Below are positions 1 through 7,967 of a DNA stretch of 64,000 bases, in pieces. The stretch is from contig NZ_CATKVU010000006.1 of the NCBI RefSeq assembly GCF_949820605.1, forward strand, positions 1,782,501 to 1,846,500, given 5' to 3'. The notes under the pieces are model-generated. The model searched no databases, was not told where the DNA came from, and was given only the letters and a program-made list of their open reading frames with translations. A program made the position numbers and the translations under genes. The stretch comes from Segatella copri (GTDB taxonomy: Bacteria > Bacteroidota > Bacteroidia > Bacteroidales > Bacteroidaceae). Within the stretch, counting starts at the first letter, position 1. Every line of letters starts with the position of its first letter.

Positions 1-478
1 AGCGACGCTTCTCTGTAGCTACGAGATGTCCATCCTCGCTCAAGGAATACTCCATGGTGAAGTCATCCTCTGGCTCATCAGTACAAGGGAACTTGTTTGC
101 CTCAGGACTCATATCGAAGTCCTTGCGCAATGGATAGCCCTGGAAATCGGTACGGAGGAAGAGACGACGCATGTCTGGGTGACCCAGGAACTTGATGCCG
201 ACAAAATCGAATACCTCACGCTCCAGGAGGTCAGCCACCTTCCAAAGGTTAATGACTGTAGGAATCACATCACTGCCATCCACCTTCTTGGCGATGGTCT
301 TTACTGAGCAGCACTCGTTGGTCTGAGTATTCTCGAGAATATAGATACATCCGAGACCTTCCTCACCGAAGTCTTCACCGATGATGGTAACAAGGTAGTC
401 GAAATGCTTCTCGTTCTTCAACTTCGCCATTTCTGAGGCGAAATTATCAAAACTCAATTCAATATTATTCAGTTTCAT
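1..478 (-). CDS. nuoC: NADH-quinone oxidoreductase subunit C, or N-terminal part of a NuoCD fusion (partial)
   Basis: Peripheral-arm subunit of respiratory complex I. The frame opens at an ATG (476-478) with MKLNNIELSFDNFASEM and runs off the left window edge, so only about 159 codons are visible. The NuoC signature is clear: EREVFDFVGIKFLGHPDMRR followed by LFLRTDFQGYPLRKDF. The last visible residues (MEYSLSEDGHLVATEKRR) look like the linker that joins NuoC to NuoD in fused Bacteroidetes proteins, so the full gene is probably nuoCD; this is inference because NuoD lies outside the window. It is the third gene of a nuoA-nuoB-nuoC unit, 19 bp after nuoB. No nuoE/F/G-type gene is visible on this side. 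Confidence 0.9.
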   Translation of the reverse strand, partial: MKLNNIELSFDNFASEMAKLKNEKHFDYLVTIIGEDFGEEGLGCIYILENTQTNECCSVKTIAKKVDGSDVIPTVINLWKVADLLEREVFDFVGIKFLGHPDMRRLFLRTDFQGYPLRKDFDMSPEANKFPCTDEPEDDFTMEYSLSEDGHLVATEKRR

Positions 479-497
479 GTTCTTATACCTTATTATA

Positions 498-1223
498 TTA
501 ATCAGTTAGACCTTTCTGAGGGTCGAAATCCTCAGGTACTTCAGTTACGATGATAGGCTCCTTGTGTCCGAGCTTCTCGCTGTCAGAGAGGTTCTCGTTG
601 CTCAAGCCGCGAAGGCCACCCTTGCTCATAGAGAGTTCCTTCTCATCCTGGGTCATCTTGTGGTTGGCACCACCGAAGAATTTCTCAACCTTTACCTTAC
701 GCTGCAACTGCATCATACCGTAAAGGATAGCCTCAGGGCGTGGAGGACATCCAGGAATGTAAACATCCACAGGAACCAACTCGCTGATACCACGAACCAC
801 GTTGTAGCTCTTCTTGAACGGACCGCCAGAGATGGTGCATCCACCTACAGCTACCACATACTTAGGCTCAGCCATTTCATCGTACAAACGTTTGAAAACA
901 GGTGCCATCTTATTGGTAATAGTACCGGCACACATGATCAAGTCTGCCTGACGTGGAGAGTTACGGGTTACCTCGAAACCGAAACGGGAGAAGTCGTAAC
1001 GCGCACAACCTACAGCCATGAACTCGATACCACAGCAAGAGGTACCGAAGGTCAAAGACCAGAGTGAGTTACTGCGTCCCCAGTTGATGGCAGCATCAAG
1101 GGAACCGACTACCACATTCGCACCACCCTCATTGAGCTCCTGCGCAATCTTTTCGAGGGTATCATTGTCCTTAAACTCGTCGTAAGGAATACTCTTGATA
1201 GAGGCTCTTTTGTTTACTTCCAT
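498..1223 (-). CDS. nuoB: NADH-quinone oxidoreductase subunit B
   Basis: Complex I subunit carrying the terminal 4Fe-4S cluster N2 that passes electrons to quinone. Cluster ligands are visible: the tandem Cys in TSCCGIEFMAVGCARYDF, the Cys of VAVGGCTISGG and that of PGCPPRPEAI. The C-terminal extension after the core (about 60 residues, charged) is longer than in E. coli NuoB. The start was set at the ATG at 1221-1223 because an AAAGGAG ribosome-binding site lies 7 bases upstream; a TTG start seven codons earlier (1244) would put that site inside the gene. The chosen start overlaps the nuoA stop by 10 bp, indicating translational coupling. Confidence 0.95.
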   Translation of the reverse strand: MEVNKRASIKSIPYDEFKDNDTLEKIAQELNEGGANVVVGSLDAAINWGRSNSLWSLTFGTSCCGIEFMAVGCARYDFSRFGFEVTRNSPRQADLIMCAGTITNKMAPVFKRLYDEMAEPKYVVAVGGCTISGGPFKKSYNVVRGISELVPVDVYIPGCPPRPEAILYGMMQLQRKVKVEKFFGGANHKMTQDEKELSMSKGGLRGLSNENLSDSEKLGHKEPIIVTEVPEDFDPQKGLTD

Positions 1224-1564
1224 TCCAATGCTCCTTTCCGCCAAGCGTATGCAAGGCCAAATACCAATACCAACAGGAAGAACCCGATGCTCACGAGAGC
1301 CATAGATCCAAACTGCTTAACTACGACTGCCCATGGGTAAAGCAATACTGTCTCGATGTCAAACATCAGGAAAAGGATGGCGAAGAGGTAGTAGCCGATG
1401 TGTGATGGCAACCATGAGCTGCCACGAGTCGGAATACCGCACTCAAAAGGTTCACCCTTTACCGGATTGTATGAACGAGGACCGATCAACTTCGCGATGA
1501 CATAAGCAGCCACCACCAAGGTTACAGCCGTCAGCAAAACGGTGATAAATAGTGTAAAGTTCAT
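1214..1564 (-). CDS. nuoA: NADH-quinone oxidoreductase subunit A
   Basis: Small membrane subunit of complex I, 116 aa, usual length. Three hydrophobic segments are visible (about residues 3-25, 58-80 and 85-107), with the conserved loop FECGIPTRGS and the acidic FDIETVLLYPWAVV motif typical of NuoA/ND3. It is the first gene of the operon. A Bacteroidetes promoter box lies about 45 bp upstream, and the 3' end overlaps nuoB. Confidence 0.95.
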   Translation of the reverse strand: MNFTLFITVLLTAVTLVVAAYVIAKLIGPRSYNPVKGEPFECGIPTRGSSWLPSHIGYYLFAILFLMFDIETVLLYPWAVVVKQFGSMALVSIGFFLLVLVFGLAYAWRKGALEWK

Positions 1565-1609
1565 AAATTTGTTATAACGTTATTTTATATAAATGCTTCT
1601 AAGCGGTTG

Positions 1610-1617
1610 CAAAGGTA
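1610..1617 (-). promoter_or_regulatory. -7 promoter box of the nuo operon
   Basis: Reads TACCTTTG on the minus strand, matching the Bacteroidetes TAnnTTTG box. It sits about 45 bp before the nuoA start. The -33 element is weak. Confidence 0.6.
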
Positions 1618-1770
1618 ACACTTTTTTCTGAAAGAGCACATTTTTTTATGGTTTAATTTGCATCCAAAGTGAAAAAATACAAAAAACTGCTTGATTTCAT
1701 CAGTTAACAGACAGTATTAACGAAGGTTCGGAAACAGCTAAAACGAGCGTATTTTGTAGCAAAAAGGAAC

Positions 1771-1953
1771 AGAACAGTAGGATTTTTTACCCAAAAAATC
1801 ATCCGCTTCGACATTGTTTCCGGCACAACTTTCATCGTCTCTCCTACCCTTCATAAAAAGGATGAGAAAGAGATTATCTATAATCTCAATGGCCAGCAAG
1901 TAGATAAGACTTCAGCCCAAGGCGGCATCTTCATCTCCCGCCAGAAAGGTTAG
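1771..1953 (+). pseudogene. Relic of a secreted-protein C-terminus
   Basis: An open plus-strand frame ends at TAG 1951-1953 with EIIYNLNGQQVDK, then AQGGIFISRQKG. This matches the C-terminal signature of the secreted protein at 18781-19764 in this window (VFNLAGQQVGKSFKGVVI...). Such YNLNGQ-V-GI tails close many Bacteroidetes extracellular proteins. No start codon, signal peptide or upstream domain remains, so this is read as the decayed 3' end of a lost gene. The frame stays open back to about 1771 without recognisable protein. Confidence 0.5.
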
Positions 1954-2006
1954 TTCTACAAAGCATCCGGCTCTTCCGGGGGAAGAAGATAGTTCGCTGG
2001 AGAATT

Positions 2007-2427
2007 CAGATGTTTGAATAAGCAGAAGATTATGATTGAATAAGCGTATTCAGATGTTTGAATAAGCGAAAGGATATGATTGAATAAGCGAAAGAAGACG
2101 TTTCTTTGGGTTAAAAGAGACGTCTCTTTTAGTTTTAGGAGACTGCTTCTCGAGTTGAAGGAGACTGCTTCTCGAAGGTTGCCACTAGGCTCAGCAGACC
2201 TGCTGAGCCTAGTCAGCAGCTCTGCCGACTGCAGTCAGCAGGTCTGCCGAGCCTAGTGACAACACCTTTTAATCGTACAACTACAACCCTTATAGTCGTA
2301 CAACCATACACCCTATAGTCGTACAACTATAAACCCTTTAGTTGTACAACTATAAACCCTTTAGTTGTACAACCATAAACCTTTTAGTTGTACAACCATA
2401 TACCTTTTAGCTGTACAACCATAAAAC
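2007..2427. repeat. Mosaic tandem array of nineteen 22/23-bp modules
   Basis: Non-coding array in the 938-bp dNK-nuoA spacer. It can be cut into 19 consecutive modules of 22 or 23 bp whose sequence changes along the array. 2007-2094 has four copies of a GATTGAATAAGCG-type unit. 2095-2183 has four GACGTCTC or GACTGCTTCTCG units. 2184-2271 has four GC-rich CTCAGCAG/GCCTAGT units. 2272-2427 has seven GTACAAC-type units. Many modules carry a dyad, for example AGTTGTACAACT and AGACGTCT, and 2184-2213 is a perfect 14-bp stem with a 2-nt loop. The 22-bp unit is not a multiple of three, so it is not coding. The rest of the spacer (1620-1770 and 1954-2006) shows nothing recognisable. Confidence 0.85.
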
Positions 2428-2471
2428 GCAACCCCGCCAGGCGTTCCTCCTTTGACGCCTAGCGGGGTTGC
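2428..2471 (-). terminator. Rho-independent terminator after the deoxynucleoside kinases
   Basis: A 10-bp stem (GCAACCCCGC with GCGGGGTTGC) extends inward by AGGCGT/ACGCCT across a single mismatch. A TTTT run follows on the minus strand and TTTTT on the plus strand, so it can act in both directions. Confidence 0.8.
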
Positions 2472-2501
2472 GCTTTTTACTTTTTTACCTTTAAAAGCCC
2501 T

Positions 2502-3128
2502 TTAAACTCCTTTTTCAGCAAACAGGCCGAAGAGCTCAGCATCTATCAGGTCTGTAACCTTTCGGAAGTCTTCCGGACTCTCTCCAAACTCCAGATTATC
2601 ACCATCGATGATGATGAGGCGACCTTTATAATCCTTGATCCAATCCTCATAACGCTTGTTCAAACCCTGGAGGTAATCGATACGGATGCTCTTCTCGAAA
2701 TCGCGGCCACGCTTCTCGATATGCTTTACGAGCGTAGGAATGCTGCTCTTGATATATATCATCAGGTCTGGGAGTTTCACCAGACTGATCATCAGATCGA
2801 AGAGATCGGTATAGTTTTTGAAATCCCTGTCGCTCATCATACCTATATCATGAAGATTAGGCGCAAAGATACGCGCATCCTCGAAGATGGTTCTATCCTG
2901 TACGATGGTCTGCTCAGAACGTGAAATCTCCACAACATCATGGAATCGCTTGTTCAGGAAGTAAATCTGAAGATTAAACGACCAACGTTCCATATCCTTG
3001 TAATAATCAGCCAGATATGGATTATTATCTACCGGCTCGAAATTAGCTTTCCAGCCATATCTCTTGGCAAGCATCTTGGTTAATGTTGTCTTGCCGCTAC
3101 CTATATTTCCTGCTATTGCTATATGCAT
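2502..3128 (-). CDS. Deoxynucleoside kinase, second of a tandem pair
   Basis: Phosphorylates salvaged deoxynucleosides in the cytoplasm. The 208-aa protein has the dNK/dCK-dGK fold signatures: P-loop GNIGSGKTT (7-15), EPV (31-33), the DRTIFE substrate/catalytic motif (78-83) and the lid KRGRDFE (139-145). It lies 26 bp after a close paralogue (3155-3772), and both start with nearly the same 20 residues. Tandem related dNKs with different base specificity that form heterodimers are known in Lactobacillus; whether this pair does so is inference. Specificity cannot be read from the sequence. Confidence 0.85.
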   Translation of the reverse strand: MHIAIAGNIGSGKTTLTKMLAKRYGWKANFEPVDNNPYLADYYKDMERWSFNLQIYFLNKRFHDVVEISRSEQTIVQDRTIFEDARIFAPNLHDIGMMSDRDFKNYTDLFDLMISLVKLPDLMIYIKSSIPTLVKHIEKRGRDFEKSIRIDYLQGLNKRYEDWIKDYKGRLIIIDGDNLEFGESPEDFRKVTDLIDAELFGLFAEKGV

Positions 3129-3154
3129 TTTTTTAACTTTTTACTTTTTTACCT

Positions 3155-3772
3155 TTAAGAGAACAGCCCGAAGAGCTTGGCATCTATCTTATCTACGATT
3201 TCACCAAACTGCTTGGGATTGTGCTCGAAATCGAGATTATCAACTTCTACGATAAGCACCTTGCCCTTATACTTGTTCATGATGAAATCTTCGTAAAGAT
3301 AGTTGATACCTTCCAGATAATCCAGAGGCATCTTCTGCTCATAATCACGACCACGCTTCTGGATATTCTTCACGAGGTGAGGAACAGAAGAACGGAGATA
3401 TATCATCAGTTCAGGCATCTCCACCACTTCCATCATCGACTCAAAGAGCTCCATATAAGTCTCGTAGTCGCGCTGGTCCATGTTGCCCATTTTCCGGTTG
3501 TTGGCCGCAAAGACATAAACACCCTCAAAGATGGTGCGGTCCTGGATGACCGTCTCTTTACTGTGTTGGATTTCCAGCAGATTCTTGAATCGCTGCTTCA
3601 GATAGAACACCTCCATATTGAGTGCCCATCGCGAGATATCCTTGTAATAGTCATCGATATAGGGATTTTCAGCCACGGGCTCCAAGTACTGTTTCCATCC
3701 ATAATGTTTAGACAGCATCTTGGTGAGTGTTGTCTTGCCACTACCGATATTTCCTGCTATTGCTATATACAT
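3155..3772 (-). CDS. Deoxynucleoside kinase, first of a tandem pair
   Basis: 205-aa paralogue of the downstream kinase, with P-loop GNIGSGKTT (7-15), EPV (31-33), DRTIFE (78-83) and lid KRGRDYE. It differs from its partner around the substrate pocket (AENPYIDDYYKDISRW versus DNNPYLADYYKDMERW), which fits divergence in base preference. It is the first gene of a two-gene unit with its own promoter (3849-3880). The 26-bp gap to the second kinase contains a simple CTTTTTAC-type repeat rather than a ribosome-binding site. Confidence 0.85.
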   Translation of the reverse strand: MYIAIAGNIGSGKTTLTKMLSKHYGWKQYLEPVAENPYIDDYYKDISRWALNMEVFYLKQRFKNLLEIQHSKETVIQDRTIFEGVYVFAANNRKMGNMDQRDYETYMELFESMMEVVEMPELMIYLRSSVPHLVKNIQKRGRDYEQKMPLDYLEGINYLYEDFIMNKYKGKVLIVEVDNLDFEHNPKQFGEIVDKIDAKLFGLFS

Positions 3773-3848
3773 TTATTTTTAATGTTTAATGTTTAATGTT
3801 GAATGTTGAATTTTTGATGCGATACCACCCTCAATTCCACATTGGCTG

Positions 3849-3880
3849 CAAAAGTACAATAAAAAATCGGGATAAACAAA
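3849..3880 (-). promoter_or_regulatory. Promoter of the deoxynucleoside kinase pair
   Basis: On the minus strand, TTTG (3880-3877), a 20-nt spacer and TACTTTTG (3856-3849). The -33 box overlaps the T-run of the preceding epimerase terminator, so the two units are packed tightly. Confidence 0.7.
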
Positions 3881-3916
3881 AAAATCCAAGCAAATATATG
3901 ATTTGCTTGGATTTTT
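3880..3916 (-). terminator. Terminator of the epimerase/mannan unit
   Basis: Perfect 16-bp inverted repeat AAAAATCCAAGCAAAT / ATTTGCTTGGATTTTT with a 5-nt loop, followed on the minus strand by a T-run. Confidence 0.85.
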
Positions 3917-3950
3917 GTTGTCTATTCCTGCCTTGCAGGGAATCTGTATG

Positions 3951-5132
3951 TTAATAGTCACGTTCGATGAGTTCGAGACACATACGGGAGTTGTGGTAAG
4001 GACATTTCCAGAAACCCGCCTTATCATCTTCCTTGTTCACCGTACCATCTTCCAGGATGGCCCAGTGCCACTCACCGTTCTTGGCATCCAGCAGATGCTT
4101 GGCTACATAGTTCCAGCAGGAGATGGCAACCAGAAGATTCTCTTCGGTACAGAAATACTGATAGAGATCGATATGTCCGATGATGTTCTCGCACTGCACC
4201 CACCACTGGCGCTGGAGATCATACTTATCTCCATCTTTCCAATGCTCATAAACCATACTGCCATCCGGACGTAAGCCTTCATCTGCAGCATCGGCTATAC
4301 GACGGATGATGCGCTCTATCTTATGCAGCAATATCTTATCGTCCAAAACCAGCGCGGTTTCGTGGAGCAGCCAGGACGCCTCAATATCATGACCATAGCT
4401 CTCGATGTTGCGCTTGCCCTCCCACTCGTCATTAAAGAAGAGGTCGAGATGATAAGTCTCCTTGTTCATAAGCTTATCGGTGAAGATATCGAGCAAATTG
4501 CGGATGCTCTTCTCCAGTTCCGGAGTCTTCCATACACGATAAAGATTGGTATATGGCTCGATGATATGCAGATGGGTATTCATCGTACGGGAACCATTCT
4601 CATCCTTATCAGAGAGACGCATGTCTGCAATCGGATTCCACTCACGGGTCAATGCCTCGATATATCCGTTGCTCTCGGCATCAAAGGCATGCTTCTCTAT
4701 GTCATGATACAGGGAGATAGCGATATCCAACGCCTCCTTGTCACCTGTTGCACGGGCATACTCCGAGAAACCATAGATGGCAAAGCCGATGGCGTAAGTC
4801 TGCTTCTTGGTATCGAGCGGATTACCCTGATAGTCAACACTCCAGTAGATGCCGCCATATTCCCTGTCGAGGAAATAATCGCGCACATACTCCTTGGCAC
4901 GGGTGGCAGCCTCAAGATACTCCGGCTTCTTCAAGACACGATAGGCTGCAGAAAACGCCCAGAGGATACGGGCATTCATCACCGCACCCTTCTCGGCTTC
5001 AGGATGTACCTGGTCGTTACCGTCTACACGTCCGTAAAAGCCACCGTTTTCTTCATCTTTCACTTTCGTTAGCCAATAGCTGAGGATGTTGTTCTCCAGA
5101 ACATCCCGCATCGTTTCTTTAAGATTTTCCAT
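3951..5132 (-). CDS. Cellobiose 2-epimerase (mannobiose epimerase, AGE family)
   Basis: Cytoplasmic epimerase converting the reducing-end mannose of beta-1,4-mannobiose to glucose, giving mannosylglucose. The 393-aa protein has the (alpha/alpha)6-barrel AGE-family layout. Catalytic-type motifs are visible: NTHLHI (His187 and His189), SYGHDIEASW (His248) and the CE-specific WKCPYHNSR near the C-terminus (His380). It is the last gene of the esterase-GH26-GH130-symporter-epimerase row, the same gene set as the Bacteroides fragilis mannan pathway, which supports mannobiose over GlcNAc as substrate. The 41-bp gap after the symporter suggests co-transcription. Confidence 0.85.
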   Translation of the reverse strand: MENLKETMRDVLENNILSYWLTKVKDEENGGFYGRVDGNDQVHPEAEKGAVMNARILWAFSAAYRVLKKPEYLEAATRAKEYVRDYFLDREYGGIYWSVDYQGNPLDTKKQTYAIGFAIYGFSEYARATGDKEALDIAISLYHDIEKHAFDAESNGYIEALTREWNPIADMRLSDKDENGSRTMNTHLHIIEPYTNLYRVWKTPELEKSIRNLLDIFTDKLMNKETYHLDLFFNDEWEGKRNIESYGHDIEASWLLHETALVLDDKILLHKIERIIRRIADAADEGLRPDGSMVYEHWKDGDKYDLQRQWWVQCENIIGHIDLYQYFCTEENLLVAISCWNYVAKHLLDAKNGEWHWAILEDGTVNKEDDKAGFWKCPYHNSRMCLELIERDY

Positions 5133-5173
5133 TTTTCCTTTCTTTATAGTGATTATTAGTTATGTTAAAACAA

Positions 5174-6517
5174 TTATTTGCGGATAGGGAACTTCCAGGC
5201 AAGCACCATCAGCAGGAAGGCGATGACGGCTGGGAAGAGTGAGAACAATGACCATACCATCGTAAGCACAGAGTCGGTAACACTGGCTGGGTCGATCATC
5301 GTATTACCCATCTTATCTGTTATCATGTTGGCACCTGCCCAGCCCAGGAAGAGGGCGATGAGAGAACCGGAAATGGCGGTACCAAACTTCTGGCTCATCG
5401 TACCGGAAGAGAAGATAAGACCTGTAGCGGATGTTCCGAAATGCTCGGTATGATAGTCGGCTACATCGGCATACATAGACCACATCAATGGCGAATAGAT
5501 ACCGATACCCATAGAGGTAAGGATAACGATGGCTATCATCACCCAGATATACGACGGATTCATCGGGATGAAGAAGAAGACAACCGAGAGAACCAGACAG
5601 AGTGCTGCAGCCCAGAAGAATGCCATGCGCTTGCTGCCTACCAGACGGGTGAACCAAGGAGATACACCACCGAAAATCATACAGGTTACTTCACCGAACG
5701 CCATGAAAACGGTATAGTTGATAATCAGTCCCTCGATGGTTACATTGCCATGCAGACAGTAATCAAACATATAGCCAGCTACGGCATAACGGAATCCGTT
5801 GAAGAAGTTGGTACACACGGCGATAGCTGTCATATAGAGCCAAGCCTTGTTGTGAACGAGGTCGGCAAACTGCTGGAAAGAGAACTTCTCAGCGCGCTTC
5901 GGCTTCAGACGTTCCTTGGTAAGGAGTCCGCAAGCCAATGTCATCACAGCTGCAATAATACCGAGCACGGCACCAATGACAGCATACTGATGTGCGGCTG
6001 TTCCACCTACCATCTTCTGTAGATAAGGGAAAGAGAGCAGGGTGACGAATCCCATGGCATAAGCACCCACCATACGGAAAGAAGAGAACTGGTTCTTCTC
6101 ATCATCATCCTCGGTCATCACACCGAGCAATGAGCCGTAAGGCACATTCACCATGGTATATACCGCCATCATCAGCAGATAGAGGGCGTAAGCATAGATT
6201 CGCTTGCCCACAGGACCGAAGTCTGGAGTATAGAGCAAGAAGGCGAATATCAATCCGAAAGGAATGGCACCATAGATGAGCCAAGGACGGTAGGTACCGA
6301 AACGGCTCTGGGTACGGTCGGCAAGAGTACCCATCAGCGGGTCAGTAACCACATCGAACATGCGGGCTACGAGCATCAGTACTGCCGCATCCGCAAAAGA
6401 GAGTCCGAAGACATTTGTAAAAAACAGAGGAAAAGCGATAGACATCACCTTCCATACAATACCACCCGCAGCGGCATCACCCAATGCATAAGCTATTTTT
6501 TCTTTTAAACGAGCCAT
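5174..6517 (-). CDS. GPH-family sugar:cation symporter (probable mannobiose importer)
   Basis: Inner-membrane transporter of 447 aa with about 12 hydrophobic helices. The family signature DPLMGTLADRTQSRFGTYRPW lies in the first cytoplasmic loop (about residues 58-78), and a charged central loop (TKERLKPKRAEKFS) separates the two halves. This is the glycoside-pentoside-hexuronide (GPH) branch of the MFS, usually Na+ or H+ coupled. Between GH130 and the epimerase it most likely imports mannobiose or short manno-oligosaccharides from the periplasm (inference from context). A (TTTGAAC)-type short repeat precedes the start codon. Confidence 0.85.
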   Translation of the reverse strand: MARLKEKIAYALGDAAAGGIVWKVMSIAFPLFFTNVFGLSFADAAVLMLVARMFDVVTDPLMGTLADRTQSRFGTYRPWLIYGAIPFGLIFAFLLYTPDFGPVGKRIYAYALYLLMMAVYTMVNVPYGSLLGVMTEDDDEKNQFSSFRMVGAYAMGFVTLLSFPYLQKMVGGTAAHQYAVIGAVLGIIAAVMTLACGLLTKERLKPKRAEKFSFQQFADLVHNKAWLYMTAIAVCTNFFNGFRYAVAGYMFDYCLHGNVTIEGLIINYTVFMAFGEVTCMIFGGVSPWFTRLVGSKRMAFFWAAALCLVLSVVFFFIPMNPSYIWVMIAIVILTSMGIGIYSPLMWSMYADVADYHTEHFGTSATGLIFSSGTMSQKFGTAISGSLIALFLGWAGANMITDKMGNTMIDPASVTDSVLTMVWSLFSLFPAVIAFLLMVLAWKFPIRK

Positions 6518-6605
6518 TGTTTTACTTTGAATTTTGAACTTTGAACTTTATGATTAGCAAAAACTATTGAATTCTTCGTTCTTCACTCTTCACTTATTAA
6601 TATTT

Positions 6606-6663
6606 AAAAAGGGATTCGCTCCCCATCTATATCTGATAATACGGATGAGGAGTACGAATCCCT
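6606..6663 (-). terminator. Internal terminator/attenuator between GH130 and the symporter
   Basis: On the minus strand AGGGATTCG pairs with CGAATCCCT, with further partial pairing inside (GATG-GG / CCCCATC), followed by TTTTT. It lies within the mannan row, so either read-through is partial or the symporter has its own start; no clear TAnnTTTG box was found here. Confidence 0.65.
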
Positions 6664-6682
6664 ACAATCTTAATACCTGAAA

Positions 6683-7855
6683 CTATTTACTTAAAGTCTG
6701 TTTATTTTTTGCTACCAAAGCCTTGATTTTCTCTACAGAGAACTGAGTACGATAATCATCCTTTGGTGTGTTCATGCAGTAATCTACCAATCGGTCGATG
6801 GTAGAAGTTGCCACATGCATGCGAGTATCAGAAGAAGCATAGTAGATGAATACCTTGCCATCCTCATCTGCAATCCAACCATTGGCAAAGACTACGTTCA
6901 TTACATCACCGATATACTCAGGACCTTCCGGTACGAGGAGATATCCACCTGGTTCAGCAATCACCTTAGTAGGATCCTCAAGAGAAGTCATGTACATATA
7001 GAGTACATAGCGGAGACCGCTGGCACAGCCACGAACACCGTGAGCCAGATGCAACCAGCCCTTATCAGTCTTGATAGGATGAGGACCCTCACCGTTCTTC
7101 ACCTCCTGGATGGTATGATAGTGACGGGCATTGATAATCTTCTCTTCCTTGATTTCGGCATGAGTGATATCATCAACAAGAGCCCAACCGATACCACCAC
7201 CAGAACCTGTATCGATGAAACCATCCTGTGGACGGGTATAGAAAGCATACTTGCCATCAACAAACTCCGGATGGAGAACCACATTGCGCTGCTGACTCTT
7301 GGTCTTCAGATCAGGAAGACGCTCCCAGTTTATCAGGTCCTTGGTACGGGCGATGGCTGCAGTAGCAGTAGCAGCACTGAGGTCGCCAGGCTGATCATCA
7401 TCATGACGCTCAGCACAGAACACGCCATAGATGTAACCATCCTCATGAGCTGTGAGTCGCATATCATAGATGTTGGTAGCAGGAACAACATCCTCCGGCA
7501 TGGTAATAGGCTCATCCCAGAAACGGAAGTTGTCAACACCATTAGGACTTTCTGCTACGGCAAAGAAGCTCTTGCGGTCAGCACCCTCAACACGAACAAC
7601 GAGGAGATACTTACCATTCCACTTGATGGCACCCGAATTGAGCGTAGCATTCATCATGATGCGCTGCATGAGATACGGATTGCTCTTCTCATCGAAGTCG
7701 TAACGCCACTCCAAGGGTGTATGTTCTGCGGTGAGGATTGGGTTCTTATACTTTTCGTAGATACCATTTCCCCACTCTACGGGTTCATTCTTACGGCTCA
7801 GCAATTCCTCATGATGAGCGCGAAGTGCTTTCACTTTGTCTTGAAATGTAGTCAT
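6683..7855 (-). CDS. GH130 4-O-beta-D-mannosyl-D-glucose phosphorylase
   Basis: Cytoplasmic phosphorylase splitting mannosylglucose with phosphate into alpha-mannose-1-phosphate and glucose, the step after cellobiose 2-epimerase. The 390-aa protein shows GH130 traits: NPILTAEHTPLEW near the N-terminus, NATLNSGAIKWNGKYLLVVRVEG (a long family signature), VLHPEFVDGKYAFYTRPQDG and WLHLAHGVRG. The start is placed at ATG 7853-7855 (MTTFQDKVKALRAHHEELL). The frame is open for 22 more codons, but that stretch only translates the ATGTTGA repeat and would put a repetitive tail on the enzyme. No signal peptide. Part of the mannan locus. Confidence 0.9.
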   Translation of the reverse strand: MTTFQDKVKALRAHHEELLSRKNEPVEWGNGIYEKYKNPILTAEHTPLEWRYDFDEKSNPYLMQRIMMNATLNSGAIKWNGKYLLVVRVEGADRKSFFAVAESPNGVDNFRFWDEPITMPEDVVPATNIYDMRLTAHEDGYIYGVFCAERHDDDQPGDLSAATATAAIARTKDLINWERLPDLKTKSQQRNVVLHPEFVDGKYAFYTRPQDGFIDTGSGGGIGWALVDDITHAEIKEEKIINARHYHTIQEVKNGEGPHPIKTDKGWLHLAHGVRGCASGLRYVLYMYMTSLEDPTKVIAEPGGYLLVPEGPEYIGDVMNVVFANGWIADEDGKVFIYYASSDTRMHVATSTIDRLVDYCMNTPKDDYRTQFSVEKIKALVAKNKQTLSK

Positions 7856-7867
7856 ATTTTGTTTTAT

Positions 7868-7967
7868 ATTAATGTTGAATGTTGAATGTTGAATGTTGAA
7901 TGTTGAGTATAAAATGCACATTGGACTAAAGCCAATTTAACATTCAACATTCAACATTCAACATTTA
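7868..7967. repeat. Heptamer-repeat inverted pair between mannanase and GH130
   Basis: Four copies of ATGTTGA (about 7871-7899) face three to four copies of the complementary AACATTC unit (about 7939-7964) across some 40 bp, giving a possible stem of about 25 bp in the intercistronic RNA. Related heptamer runs lie at 3781-3812, 6533-6553 and 29505-29528. Confidence 0.75.

Noticed and set aside
1771..1953. Evidence for an active type IX secretion system
   Set aside because: A C-terminal tail alone does not show secretion route, and no T9SS component genes are in the window.
2007..2427. CRISPR-like array
   Set aside because: There is no constant repeat alternating with unique spacers; module sequence drifts continuously, the period is 22-23 bp, and no cas genes are present.
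7856..7921. 22-codon N-terminal extension of GH130
   Set aside because: It translates only the heptamer repeat; the family N-terminus begins at the ATG at 7853-7855.
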